Below, piece after piece: positions 34,631-42,697 of a stretch of DNA of 64,000 nt. The stretch spans positions 310,001-374,000 of the forward strand of contig NZ_UFQB01000002.1 in the NCBI RefSeq assembly GCF_900496965.1. Direction: 5' to 3'. Within the stretch, counting starts at the first letter, position 1. Each line of letters opens with the position of its first letter. This DNA is from Achromobacter agilis (GTDB lineage Bacteria > Pseudomonadota > Gammaproteobacteria > Burkholderiales > Burkholderiaceae_B). The notes under the pieces are model-generated. The model saw only the letters and a program-made list of their open reading frames with translations, made no database searches and was not told the origin of the DNA. A program made the position numbers and the translations under genes.

Positions 34631-35503
34631 ATGAATACCGCCATTCAAAACGCCGAAACCGCCTTGACCGACACGGTCGCCGCGGCCTTTGCCCCGACGC
34701 CTGATCCACGACTGCGGCAGTTGATGCAGTCGCTGGTGCGGCATCTGCACGCCTTCGTTGCAGACGTCGAGCCCACCGAGGCCGAATGGATGGCGGCGAT
34801 CCGGTTCCTGACCGAAACGGGCCAGATCTGCGACGGCGCCGTGCGGCAGGAGTTCATCCTGCTGTCCGACACGCTGGGCGTTTCGATGCTGGTGGATGCC
34901 ATCAATCACCGCAAACCGGGACAGGCCACCGAAAGCACGGTGTTCGGTCCCTTCTACATGGCCGGAATGCCGGAGCGCGAGACGGGCGAAAACATGGCGC
35001 TCACGCCGGGCGAGCCGGCGCTGGTGCACGGGTACGTCCGGGATACCGAAGGCCGGCCGCTGGCGGGCGCCGTCCTCGACGTCTGGCAAACGGCGGCCAA
35101 CGGCATGTATTCGGGCCAGGACTCCGCCCAGCCCCACGGTAATCTGCGCGGCCGCTACCGTAGTGGCGCAGACGGCGCTTTCGCGATCCGCACCATCCTG
35201 CCAGTGTCCTATCCGATCCCCGGCGACGGGCCGGTCGGCCGCATGATGGCGGCCACCGGCAGGCACATCTTCCGCCCCGCGCACCTGCATTTCATGATCG
35301 ACGCGCCGGGGCACCAAAGGCTGGTCACCCATCTGTTCAACGCCGAAGATCCATATCTCGCATCGGACGCGGTGTTCGGCGTGAAGCCGTCGCTGGTCCT
35401 GCAATACAGCCGGCAAGGCGCGGACTCTCCCCTGGCCAAGCGCTTCGGATTCGATTCTGACTTTCACGAGGGCCTGTATGACTTCGTGCTGCCCCGAGCC
35501 TGA
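34631..35503 (+). CDS. Intradiol ring-cleavage dioxygenase, hydroxyquinol 1,2-dioxygenase type
   Basis: A 290-residue non-haem Fe(III) intradiol dioxygenase. The four iron ligands are visible at the expected spacing: Tyr160, Tyr194, His218 and His220 (NGMY, VSYPIPGDGP, RPAHLHFMI). The N-terminal helical linker (about 1-100) is that of the catechol/hydroxyquinol dioxygenase group. Hydroxyquinol 1,2-dioxygenase would give maleylacetate, which is also the product of the HapE step, so two routes meet at one metabolite. The substrate may instead be catechol or chlorocatechol. It overlaps the Rieske gene by 26 bases. Confidence 0.87.
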   Translation: MNTAIQNAETALTDTVAAAFAPTPDPRLRQLMQSLVRHLHAFVADVEPTEAEWMAAIRFLTETGQICDGAVRQEFILLSDTLGVSMLVDAINHRKPGQATESTVFGPFYMAGMPERETGENMALTPGEPALVHGYVRDTEGRPLAGAVLDVWQTAANGMYSGQDSAQPHGNLRGRYRSGADGAFAIRTILPVSYPIPGDGPVGRMMAATGRHIFRPAHLHFMIDAPGHQRLVTHLFNAEDPYLASDAVFGVKPSLVLQYSRQGADSPLAKRFGFDSDFHEGLYDFVLPRA

Positions 35504-35894
35504 CCCCGGCGCAGCGCTCTGCCGCGTCGAGGACATCCCCGATGGCGGATCCCTGACGATGTCCGTCGCCGCGCGGCCGGTGATCCTGCTGCGGCGGGGC
35601 GAGGCGGTCTGGGGCTACCTAAACCGCTGCCCGCACTTCTCCGTCAAGCTGGACACCGCCCACGGCGCGGTCCTGACCTATGAGGGGCAGGTGCTGATGT
35701 GCGCCCATCACTCGGCCCTGTTCCGCTTCGAGGACGGACGGTGCATCGAAGGCCCCTGCCAGGGCGCGGCATTGGATCCCCAGCCCCTGCGCGTGGCCGG
35801 CGGCCGCGTCTACGCGGCGGACTCGGATCCACGCGGCACGTGGGTGTTGCCGCGCACGCCCGCTTCTTGCGCAATGAAGAACCACGGCCCCTAG
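35478..35894 (+). CDS. Rieske [2Fe-2S] ferredoxin
   Basis: A 138-residue Rieske protein. Cluster ligands are Cys51, His53, Cys75 and His78 (RCPHFSVKL, MCAHHSALF). The N-terminal LCRVEDIPDGG is typical of small Rieske ferredoxins that serve ring-hydroxylating oxygenases, and a Cys-rich start and a C-terminal extension of about 30 residues are extra. The start at 35478 overlaps the dioxygenase gene; no Shine-Dalgarno is obvious. No oxygenase or reductase partner is in the window. Its stop codon is shared in CTAG with the convergent GntR gene. Confidence 0.87.
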   Translation: MTSCCPEPDPGAALCRVEDIPDGGSLTMSVAARPVILLRRGEAVWGYLNRCPHFSVKLDTAHGAVLTYEGQVLMCAHHSALFRFEDGRCIEGPCQGAALDPQPLRVAGGRVYAADSDPRGTWVLPRTPASCAMKNHGP

Positions 35895-36646
35895 CGAGCG
35901 CCTGCCGGCTTGGACGCCCCGCGAGGCTTCACCGCGCTTCCAGGCTTGCCGTCCGCCGCGCCATGCTGCGAGACGAAAAGATTGCGGACGTGCTGCCACG
36001 CATCGTCCAGATGAACCTTCATGCAGGCCTGCGCGGCCTGCGCGTCGCGCCGCGCCAAGGCGTCCAGGATGGGCTGATGCGTGGCCGCCACCATTTCCGG
36101 GTCCTGGTACACGTTGTCGATCAGCGAAATGATCATGCGCATCTCGGTCTGGGTGCTGGAGAACAGGCGCAGCAGGTACGCGTTGCCCGACAGCTCGCAG
36201 ATCAGCGTATGGAAACTCAGGTCCAGCTCGATGCGCCGGTGCTGCGGCGCATCGGCCGCTTCGGCAATCATCAGCGCCAGCAGTCCGCTCAGGCGCGCCA
36301 TGCCGGCCGCATCCGCGTGTTCGCAGGCAGCGGCCACGGCGGTCAGTTCCAGGCTCAGGCGGACCTGGAACAGGTCGTCGATCTCGCGCACCGACATCTC
36401 GCGCACGAAAAAGCCGCGGCGCGGCTTGGATACCAGGATGCCCTGCCGCTCCAGGCGCCGCGACGCCTCGCGCACCGGCGCGCGGCTGATCGCCATCTGC
36501 CGCGCGATCTCGGCTTCGACCACTCGGCTGCCTGGCGGCAGGCGCCCTTGCACGATGGCCTGGGTCAGCCGGTCTTCGACCACGCCGACCAGGTCGGGAA
36601 CGTTGACGGATTCGAAAGGACTGGCGGCGGCCGGGGTCTCGGGCAT
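35891..36646 (-). CDS. GntR-family regulator (FCD subgroup)
   Basis: A 251-residue GntR protein. The N-terminal winged helix-turn-helix covers about residues 20-85 (LTQAIVQGRLPPGSRVVEAEIARQM, SRAPVREASRRLE) and the C-terminal FCD helical domain has ligand histidines in LSFHTLI and ATHQPIL. It is convergent to the hydroquinone operon but divergent from the class II aldolase operon, so the aldolase/ABC genes are its more likely targets. A palindrome at 36735-36748 lies between. Confidence 0.9.
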   Translation of the reverse strand: MPETPAAASPFESVNVPDLVGVVEDRLTQAIVQGRLPPGSRVVEAEIARQMAISRAPVREASRRLERQGILVSKPRRGFFVREMSVREIDDLFQVRLSLELTAVAAACEHADAAGMARLSGLLALMIAEAADAPQHRRIELDLSFHTLICELSGNAYLLRLFSSTQTEMRMIISLIDNVYQDPEMVAATHQPILDALARRDAQAAQACMKVHLDDAWQHVRNLFVSQHGAADGKPGSAVKPRGASKPAGAR

Positions 36647-36734
36647 GGCGTGTTCTCAATCTGAGGTGAGGAAAAGCGGACAGGCGTCAGCTATATAGCA
36701 CCCCGCTATTTTGGAGCATATCAGTGTTACTGCT

Positions 36735-36748
36735 AACTGTCGACAGTT
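36735..36748. promoter_or_regulatory. Perfect 14-bp palindrome AACTGTCGACAGTT
   Basis: The perfect palindrome lies in the 171-base gap between the GntR gene and the aldolase gene and includes GTCGAC, a half-site pattern often bound by FadR-type GntR proteins. A related TTGACTATCGAC follows at 36747-36758, so it may be a two-site operator. Confidence 0.55.
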
Positions 36749-36817
36749 GACTATCGACGCATAATGCCTCGCATCCGGTCCGCCATCGCGGCCGAACTCG
36801 ACCAAGGAACGCATTGA

Positions 36818-37609
36818 ATGGTTAATTCCCTCGACTCCGCGCCGGAATCCATGAGTGCGGCGGAGTGGCAGACCCGCCAGGACCTCGCCGCCTGCTATCG
36901 GCTGACCGCCCATTTCGGCATGGACGACAGCATCTACACCCATATTTCGGCGCGGGTGCCTGGCGAGGAAGGCGCCTTCCTGATCAACCCCTACGGCCAC
37001 CTGTTCCGCGACATCACGGCGGATTCGCTGGTGAAGGTCGGCATGGACGGCACGGCAGTGGCGCCCACCGCCTACGACGTGAATCCGGCGGGCTTCACCA
37101 TCCACAGCGCGGTGCACATGGGGCGCCCCGAAGTGGGCTGCGTGCTGCACACCCATACCGTCGCCGGCGTGGCGGTCTCGTCGCTGGCCTGCGGCTTGCA
37201 GCCGGTGAACCAGTGGGCGCTGCAGTTCTACAACCGCGTCGCGTACCACGACTACGAAGGCATCGCCCTGGACCTGGACGAACGCGAACGGCTGGTCGCC
37301 GACCTGGGCCAGCACAAGGCCATGATCCTGCGCAACCATGGCCTGCTGACCATCGGCGCCACCGTCGCCGAAGCGTTCATTCTCATGCTCAACCTGGACC
37401 GCGCCTGCCGGGTCCAGCTCGCGATCCAGTCGACGGGCCAGGCGACCTATCCGGTCAGTCCGCAAGTCAGCGAGAGAACCGCGCGCCAATACGCCAGCGG
37501 CGACACCAACCGCCTGCCCGGTTCCGCAGACCCCAGCGAACGCGAATGGCGCGCGCTGCTCAAGCTGGTGCCCCCGCTATCCAGCGCTCCCGCGGCACCG
37601 CGCGCCTGA
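36818..37609 (+). CDS. Class II aldolase/adducin family protein
   Basis: A 263-residue protein of the class II aldolase (fuculose aldolase/araD-adducin) fold. The zinc-binding histidines are in VLHTHTVAGVA near 108-118 and LRNHGLLTIG near 171-180, and the entry segment HISARVPGEEGAFLINPYGHLF is near 42-63. It may act on a sugar acid or other hydroxy-keto acid. It precedes a dipeptide-type ABC importer by 52 bases and is followed at distance by a 2-hydroxyacid dehydrogenase, so the run likely degrades a hydroxy-acid brought in by the ABC importer. Confidence 0.88.
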   Translation: MVNSLDSAPESMSAAEWQTRQDLAACYRLTAHFGMDDSIYTHISARVPGEEGAFLINPYGHLFRDITADSLVKVGMDGTAVAPTAYDVNPAGFTIHSAVHMGRPEVGCVLHTHTVAGVAVSSLACGLQPVNQWALQFYNRVAYHDYEGIALDLDERERLVADLGQHKAMILRNHGLLTIGATVAEAFILMLNLDRACRVQLAIQSTGQATYPVSPQVSERTARQYASGDTNRLPGSADPSEREWRALLKLVPPLSSAPAAPRA

Positions 37610-37661
37610 GCCGCCCGCGTTGCCCTTTCTTGCCGCCCCGGCCCGACACCAGGAGAACCAC

Positions 37662-39227
37662 ATGAATCGTCGCGACTTTCTGATCGCCAGTGCTGCCACG
37701 GCTGGATGGTGGAGCGGCAGCGCCGCCCTGCCCGCATGGGCCGCGGCCGCCCGCAATGGCGTGCTGAACATCGCCGTGCAGCCGGAGCCGCCCGGGCTCA
37801 TGCTGGGCATCATCCAGAACGGCCCGACCCAGATGATCGGGGGCAACATCTATGAAGGCCTGCTGCGCTACGACGAAAAATTGGAGCCCATGCCGGGCCT
37901 GGCGGCCTCCTGGACCGTGAACGACGCGGCCACCGTGTACACCTTCAAGCTGAAGGAAGGCGTGCTGTGGCATGACGGCAAACCCTTCGACGCGCACGAC
38001 GTGGTGTTCAGCGTCGACCAATTCCTGCGCAAGACCCACGCGCGCCTGCGCGCCGGCCTGGCCTTCGTGGACAGCATCAAAGCGCTGGATGGCCACACGG
38101 TGGAATTCCGTCTGCCGCGCCCTTTCGCCCCGTTCCTGGGACTGTTCGAGGTGGGCACCATGCCCATGGTGCCGCGCCACCTCTACGAAGGCACCGACTT
38201 CCAGAACAATCCGGCGAACAACACGCCCATCGGCACCGGCCCCTACAAGTTCAAGGAATGGCGCCGCGGCTCGTTCATCCAGCTGGTGCGCAACGAGCAG
38301 TACCACGAACCCGCCGTGCCCAACGTGGAAACCCTGTACTTCCACGTGATCCCCGACGCGGCCTCGCGCTCTGCGGCCTTCGAGTCCGGCAAGCTGGACG
38401 TACTGCCCGGCGGCACCGTCGAATACTTCGACATCGAGCGCCTAAAGGCGCTGCCCAACGTGGAGGTCACCACCAAGGGCTGGGAGTTCTTCGGCCCCCA
38501 CTCCTTCATGTGGCTGAACAACCGCAACCCCGTGCTGGCCGACGTGCGGGTGCGCCGCGCCATCATGTACGCGCTGGACCGCGAAGCCATGCGCAACGTG
38601 GCCTGGTACGGCTTCGGCAAGGTCGCCACGGGTCCGTTCAACAGTACGGTGCGTTATCACACCGATGAGGTGACCAAGTATCCGCGCGACCTGTCCCGCG
38701 CCAGGCAACTGCTCAAGGAAGCCGGCTACAAGGGCCAGACCCTGCGCCTGCTGCCGCTGCCCTATGGCGAAACCTGGCAGCGCTTTGCCGAAATCGCGCG
38801 GCAGAATCTGGCCGAGGCCGGCATCAAGCTGGAGATGACCGCCACCGACGTCGCAGGCTGGAGCGAAAAGACCGCCAACTGGGACTACGACATCGCCTTC
38901 TGCTACCTCTACCAGTACGGCGACGCCGCGCTCGGCGTCAGCCGCAACTACCTCACGTCCACCATCGCCAAGGGTTCGCCCTGGAACAACGTCGAGGGTT
39001 ACAGCAATCCCAAGGTCGACGATCTGTTCGAACGCGGCTCGCGCGAGGCGGATCCGGAAGCGCGCCGCCGCCTGTACGAGGAAGTGCAGCGCCTGCTGGT
39101 AGACGACGTGCCCGTGGCCTGGCTGCTGGAGCTGCAGTTCCCCACCCTGTACCGCAACAACATCAAGAACCTGATCAATTCAGGCATAGGTTTGAACGAC
39201 AGTCTGGCGCGCGCCACGCTGGCCTGA
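37662..39227 (+). CDS. ABC transporter substrate-binding protein, DppA/OppA type (family 5)
   Basis: A 521-residue extracellular solute-binding protein. A twin-arginine style signal MNRRDFLIASAATAG begins it, followed by a hydrophobic stretch and AWAAAARNGVL as the likely cleavage area. The family-5 segments GGNIYEGLLRYDEKLEPMPGLAASW and YTFKLKEGVLWHDGKPFDAHDVVFS are present. It starts at 37662 with AGGAGAAC upstream. The transported ligand is uncertain: this family takes peptides but also many catabolic substrates, and the gene partners suggest a hydroxy-acid or conjugate. Confidence 0.92.
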   Translation: MNRRDFLIASAATAGWWSGSAALPAWAAAARNGVLNIAVQPEPPGLMLGIIQNGPTQMIGGNIYEGLLRYDEKLEPMPGLAASWTVNDAATVYTFKLKEGVLWHDGKPFDAHDVVFSVDQFLRKTHARLRAGLAFVDSIKALDGHTVEFRLPRPFAPFLGLFEVGTMPMVPRHLYEGTDFQNNPANNTPIGTGPYKFKEWRRGSFIQLVRNEQYHEPAVPNVETLYFHVIPDAASRSAAFESGKLDVLPGGTVEYFDIERLKALPNVEVTTKGWEFFGPHSFMWLNNRNPVLADVRVRRAIMYALDREAMRNVAWYGFGKVATGPFNSTVRYHTDEVTKYPRDLSRARQLLKEAGYKGQTLRLLPLPYGETWQRFAEIARQNLAEAGIKLEMTATDVAGWSEKTANWDYDIAFCYLYQYGDAALGVSRNYLTSTIAKGSPWNNVEGYSNPKVDDLFERGSREADPEARRRLYEEVQRLLVDDVPVAWLLELQFPTLYRNNIKNLINSGIGLNDSLARATLA

Positions 39228-39255
39228 TCGCGGCAATCCAGTCAGGGGGAACGCC

Positions 39256-40230
39256 ATGAAGAAACTTGCCTACCTGATGCGCCGCGTCGTGCAGGGCCTG
39301 CTGGTGCTGGCCCTGATCGCGGTCATCAATTTCCTGTTGATCCGGGCCGCGCCCGGCGATCCCGCCGCCGTCATGGCGGGCGAAGCCGGTGCGACCGACG
39401 AGGTCTTCATGGCGCAGCTGCGCGAGCGCTTCGGGCTGGACAAGCCCTTGCCGCAACAACTGGCTAACTACCTCGGGCATGCAGTCCGGCTGGACCTGGG
39501 CGATTCCTACCGCCAGCAGCGGCCGGTGATCAGCCTCATCGCCGAACGCCTGCCAGCCACGCTGCTGTTGACGATGACGGCGTTCGTCATTTCGCTCTCC
39601 ATGGGGGTAGCGCTGGGCGCGTGGACCAGCGCCCGCGCCGGAACCTGGGTGGACAGCCTGGTCAGCACGCTGTCCATGCTGTTCTACGCCACCCCGCTGT
39701 TCTGGCTGGCGCTGATGGCGGTGCTGCTGTTTTCCGTCAAGCTGGACTGGCTGCCGGGATTCGGCTTCGAGACCGTGGGCGCGGGCCATGCGGGGCTGGC
39801 GCGCGCGGCCGACATCGCGCGCCACCTGGCCCTGCCCGCCGCCACGCTGGCGCTCTTCTACATGGCGGTCTATGCGCGCATGACCCGCACGTCCATGCTG
39901 GAGGTGGCGCAGATGGACTACGTCAAGACCGCGCGCGCCAAGGGCCTGTCGCCGCGCCGCATCCAGCGGCACCACATCCTGCGCAATGCGCTGCTGCCCG
40001 TCATCACCCTGGCCGGCATCCAGGCCGGTTCGATGGTCGGCGGCACGGTGCTGATCGAAACCGTCTTCGCCTGGCCCGGCATCGGCCGCCTGATGTTCGA
40101 TGCGCTGGTGCAGCGCGACTACAACCTGCTGCTGGGCACCTTCCTGATCACTGCCGCACTCGCCGTGGCGTTCAACATCGTCACCGACCTGCTCTATACG
40201 TTGGCCGACCCAAGGATAGAACTGCAATGA
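39256..40230 (+). CDS. ABC transporter permease, DppB type
   Basis: A 324-residue inner-membrane permease with about six helices. An N-terminal helix precedes the RAAPGDPAAVMAGEAGATDE family segment, and the cytoplasmic EAA-type loop is near 228-245 (YVKTARAKGLSPRRIQRHHILRN). It is the first permease of the importer and overlaps the next by the ATGA sequence, so translation is coupled. Confidence 0.93.
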   Translation: MKKLAYLMRRVVQGLLVLALIAVINFLLIRAAPGDPAAVMAGEAGATDEVFMAQLRERFGLDKPLPQQLANYLGHAVRLDLGDSYRQQRPVISLIAERLPATLLLTMTAFVISLSMGVALGAWTSARAGTWVDSLVSTLSMLFYATPLFWLALMAVLLFSVKLDWLPGFGFETVGAGHAGLARAADIARHLALPAATLALFYMAVYARMTRTSMLEVAQMDYVKTARAKGLSPRRIQRHHILRNALLPVITLAGIQAGSMVGGTVLIETVFAWPGIGRLMFDALVQRDYNLLLGTFLITAALAVAFNIVTDLLYTLADPRIELQ

Positions 40231-41072
40231 ACAACGGATTCTGGCGGCGCTTCCGCCGCAACAAGGGCGCCCTGGCCGGCCTGGCCGTCATGGCGGCGGT
40301 GCTGCTGCTGGCCCTGGCCGCGCCGCTGATCGCCGCGCACGATCCCTGGGCCATGGTGCAGCGCCCCTTCCTGCCCCCGCTCGACATGGCCAGCCTGCCG
40401 TTCGGCACCGACACCATGGGCCGCGATATCGGTTCCGGCCTGGCCTACGGCGCGCGCGTGTCGCTGCTGATCGGCCTGATCTCCACGCTGGCCGGCCTGC
40501 TGATCGGCGTGTCGGTCGGCGCGCTCGCCGGCTACTACGGCGGCTGGATCGACACCGGCCTGATGCGCTTCACCGAACTGTTCCAGGCCATACCCAGCTT
40601 TGCGCTAGCCATTGTGCTGGTGGCGATATTCCAGCCCTCGGTCGGGTCCATCGTCACCGCCATCGCGCTGGTCTCCTGGCCTCCCGTGGCGCGGCTGGTG
40701 CGCGGCGAATTCCTGACGCTGCGCCACCGCGACTTCGTCCACGCCGCGCACCTGGCCGGTGAATCCAACCTGCGCATCATCGTCACCCAGATCCTGCCCA
40801 ATGCCGCGGCGCCCATCGTGGTCATGGGCTCGCTAATGGTGGCCACCGCCATCCTGCTGGAATCCAGCCTGAGCTTCATGGGCCTGGGCGACCCCAACGT
40901 CATGAGCTGGGGCTACATGATAGGCGCGGCCCGCACCGCCTTGCGGCAGGCCTGGTGGATCAGCCTGTTCCCCGGCGTGGCCATCCTGCTGACCGTGCTG
41001 GCCCTGAACCTCGTGGGCGAGGGCCTGAGCGACGGCCTCAATACCCGTCTGGACGCGAGGAGCCGCGCATGA
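40227..41072 (+). CDS. ABC transporter permease, DppC type
   Basis: A 281-residue permease of the DppC branch with the N-terminal helix of RNKGALAGLAVMAAVLLLALA and the conserved PFGTDTMGRDIGSGLAYGARVSL near 63-85. The EAA loop is near 190-200. It starts at 40227, its ATG overlapping the upstream stop as ATGA. Its own stop overlaps the ATPase start as ATGA too. Confidence 0.93.
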   Translation: MNNGFWRRFRRNKGALAGLAVMAAVLLLALAAPLIAAHDPWAMVQRPFLPPLDMASLPFGTDTMGRDIGSGLAYGARVSLLIGLISTLAGLLIGVSVGALAGYYGGWIDTGLMRFTELFQAIPSFALAIVLVAIFQPSVGSIVTAIALVSWPPVARLVRGEFLTLRHRDFVHAAHLAGESNLRIIVTQILPNAAAPIVVMGSLMVATAILLESSLSFMGLGDPNVMSWGYMIGAARTALRQAWWISLFPGVAILLTVLALNLVGEGLSDGLNTRLDARSRA

Positions 41073-42697
41073 GCCCTACCCCGAGCCTGCTGGACATCCG
41101 CGGCCTGAGCATCCGGCTGCCCGCCGGCGCCGACCGCCCGCTTGCGGTCAAGGAGGTCAGCCTGTCGATCGCGCCCGGCGAAACGCTATGCATCGTGGGC
41201 GAGAGCGGATCGGGCAAGTCCATGATCGCCAACGCGGTGATGGGCCTGCTGCCGCAGCCCCTGGTGGCGCCGGTCGCGGGCAGCATCGCCTTCCAGGGCC
41301 AGGACCTGCTGGCGCTGCAGGAACCGCAATGGCGGACACTGCGCGGCAACCGCATCGGCATGATCTTCCAGGACCCCATGTCCGCGCTCAATCCGGTCAT
41401 GCGCATCGGAGATCAGCTGGAAGAGGCGCTGGACGCGCATCTGAAGCTCACGCCCGCCGAGAAGCGCGCACGCATCGTTTCGGCCCTGCGCGACGTGCGC
41501 CTGCCCGATCCCGAAGGCATCGCGGCCAGCTATCCCGGACGCCTGTCCGGCGGACAGCGCCAGCGCGTCATGATCGCCTGCGCGCTGATGCTGGAACCCG
41601 CCCTGCTGATCGCCGACGAACCCACCACCGCGCTGGACGTCACCACCCAAGCGCAGATCCTGGACCTGATCCGGGACCTGCAAACCAAGCGCGGCACCGC
41701 GGTGCTGTTCATCACGCACGATTTCGGCGTGGTCTCGCAGATCGCCGACCGCGTCGCCGTCATGCAGCTGGGCGCCGTCGTGGAGGCCGGCACGGCCTCC
41801 GACGTGCTGGGCGATCCGCGTCACGAATACACGCGCAGGCTTATCGCCGCCATTCCCCATGGCATGCCGCCCGCCGGCCGGAACGCCGCCGTCCATCCCG
41901 TCCTGCTGGAGGTCCGCAACCTGCGCAAGACCTATGTCTCTGGCGGCGGGCTGTTCCGGCGCGGGCGGGAAGTGGCAGCGATGCGCGACATCAGCTTCAG
42001 CCTGAAGCGCGGCGAAGTGCTGGGCCTGGTGGGCGAATCGGGCTCCGGCAAGTCCACGCTGGGGCGTTGCGTGGCGGGCCTGCTGTCCCAGGACGGCGGC
42101 CAGATCGTCTTCAACGGCAAGGCGGACGGCTCGCGCCCAGCCCCCGGCCGCATTCAGATGGTGTTTCAGGATCCCCAGGCCTCGCTCAATCCGCGCCACA
42201 CCGTCGGCCGCTCGATCATGGCGGGCCCGCTGGCCCAGGGCATGGCGCCCGGCCATGCGCGCGCGCGAGCCGCGCAATTGCTGCAGCTGGTCGGGCTCCA
42301 TCCGGACGCCGCCGTGCGCTATCCGCATGAATTCTCCGGCGGCCAGCGCCAGCGCATCGGCATCGCGCGCGCCCTGGCATCCGACCCCGAACTCATCGTG
42401 GCCGACGAACCCGTATCGGCCCTCGACGTCTCGGTGCAGGCGCAGGTGCTGGCGCTGTTCGCCAGCGTGCGCGAGCAATTCAAGCTGAGCATGCTGTTCG
42501 TGACCCATGACCTGCGCGTCGCGGCGCAGATGTGCGACCGCATCGCGGTCATGCAGCAGGGCCAGATCATCGAATGCGGGCCGGCGGCGCAGGTGATCCA
42601 GGAACCCGCCCAGCCCTATACGCGCGAACTGGTGCGGGCGGTGCCGGATTTCGCCGCGATCGTCTCCGGACGCGGCAGACGGGCGGTGGCGGCATGA
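41069..42697 (+). CDS. ABC transporter ATP-binding protein with two fused nucleotide-binding domains
   Basis: A 542-residue fusion of DppD- and DppF-type ATPases. Walker A is at 44-51 (GESGSGKS), the first signature LSGGQRQR near 160, and the second copy of both motifs follows from about residue 330 (GESGSGKS) and 440 (FSGGQRQR). The start at 41069 overlaps the upstream permease stop (ATGA). The segment SMLFVTHDLRVAAQM near 475 marks the second D-loop to H-loop region. Such fused DppDF proteins are common; the operon is complete with binding protein and two permeases. Confidence 0.93.
   Translation: MSPTPSLLDIRGLSIRLPAGADRPLAVKEVSLSIAPGETLCIVGESGSGKSMIANAVMGLLPQPLVAPVAGSIAFQGQDLLALQEPQWRTLRGNRIGMIFQDPMSALNPVMRIGDQLEEALDAHLKLTPAEKRARIVSALRDVRLPDPEGIAASYPGRLSGGQRQRVMIACALMLEPALLIADEPTTALDVTTQAQILDLIRDLQTKRGTAVLFITHDFGVVSQIADRVAVMQLGAVVEAGTASDVLGDPRHEYTRRLIAAIPHGMPPAGRNAAVHPVLLEVRNLRKTYVSGGGLFRRGREVAAMRDISFSLKRGEVLGLVGESGSGKSTLGRCVAGLLSQDGGQIVFNGKADGSRPAPGRIQMVFQDPQASLNPRHTVGRSIMAGPLAQGMAPGHARARAAQLLQLVGLHPDAAVRYPHEFSGGQRQRIGIARALASDPELIVADEPVSALDVSVQAQVLALFASVREQFKLSMLFVTHDLRVAAQMCDRIAVMQQGQIIECGPAAQVIQEPAQPYTRELVRAVPDFAAIVSGRGRRAVAA

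Noticed and set aside
33686-35536. 616-codon minus-strand frame opposite the aldehyde and intradiol dioxygenases
   Set aside because: It is antisense to proteins with complete active sites and has no recognisable domain.
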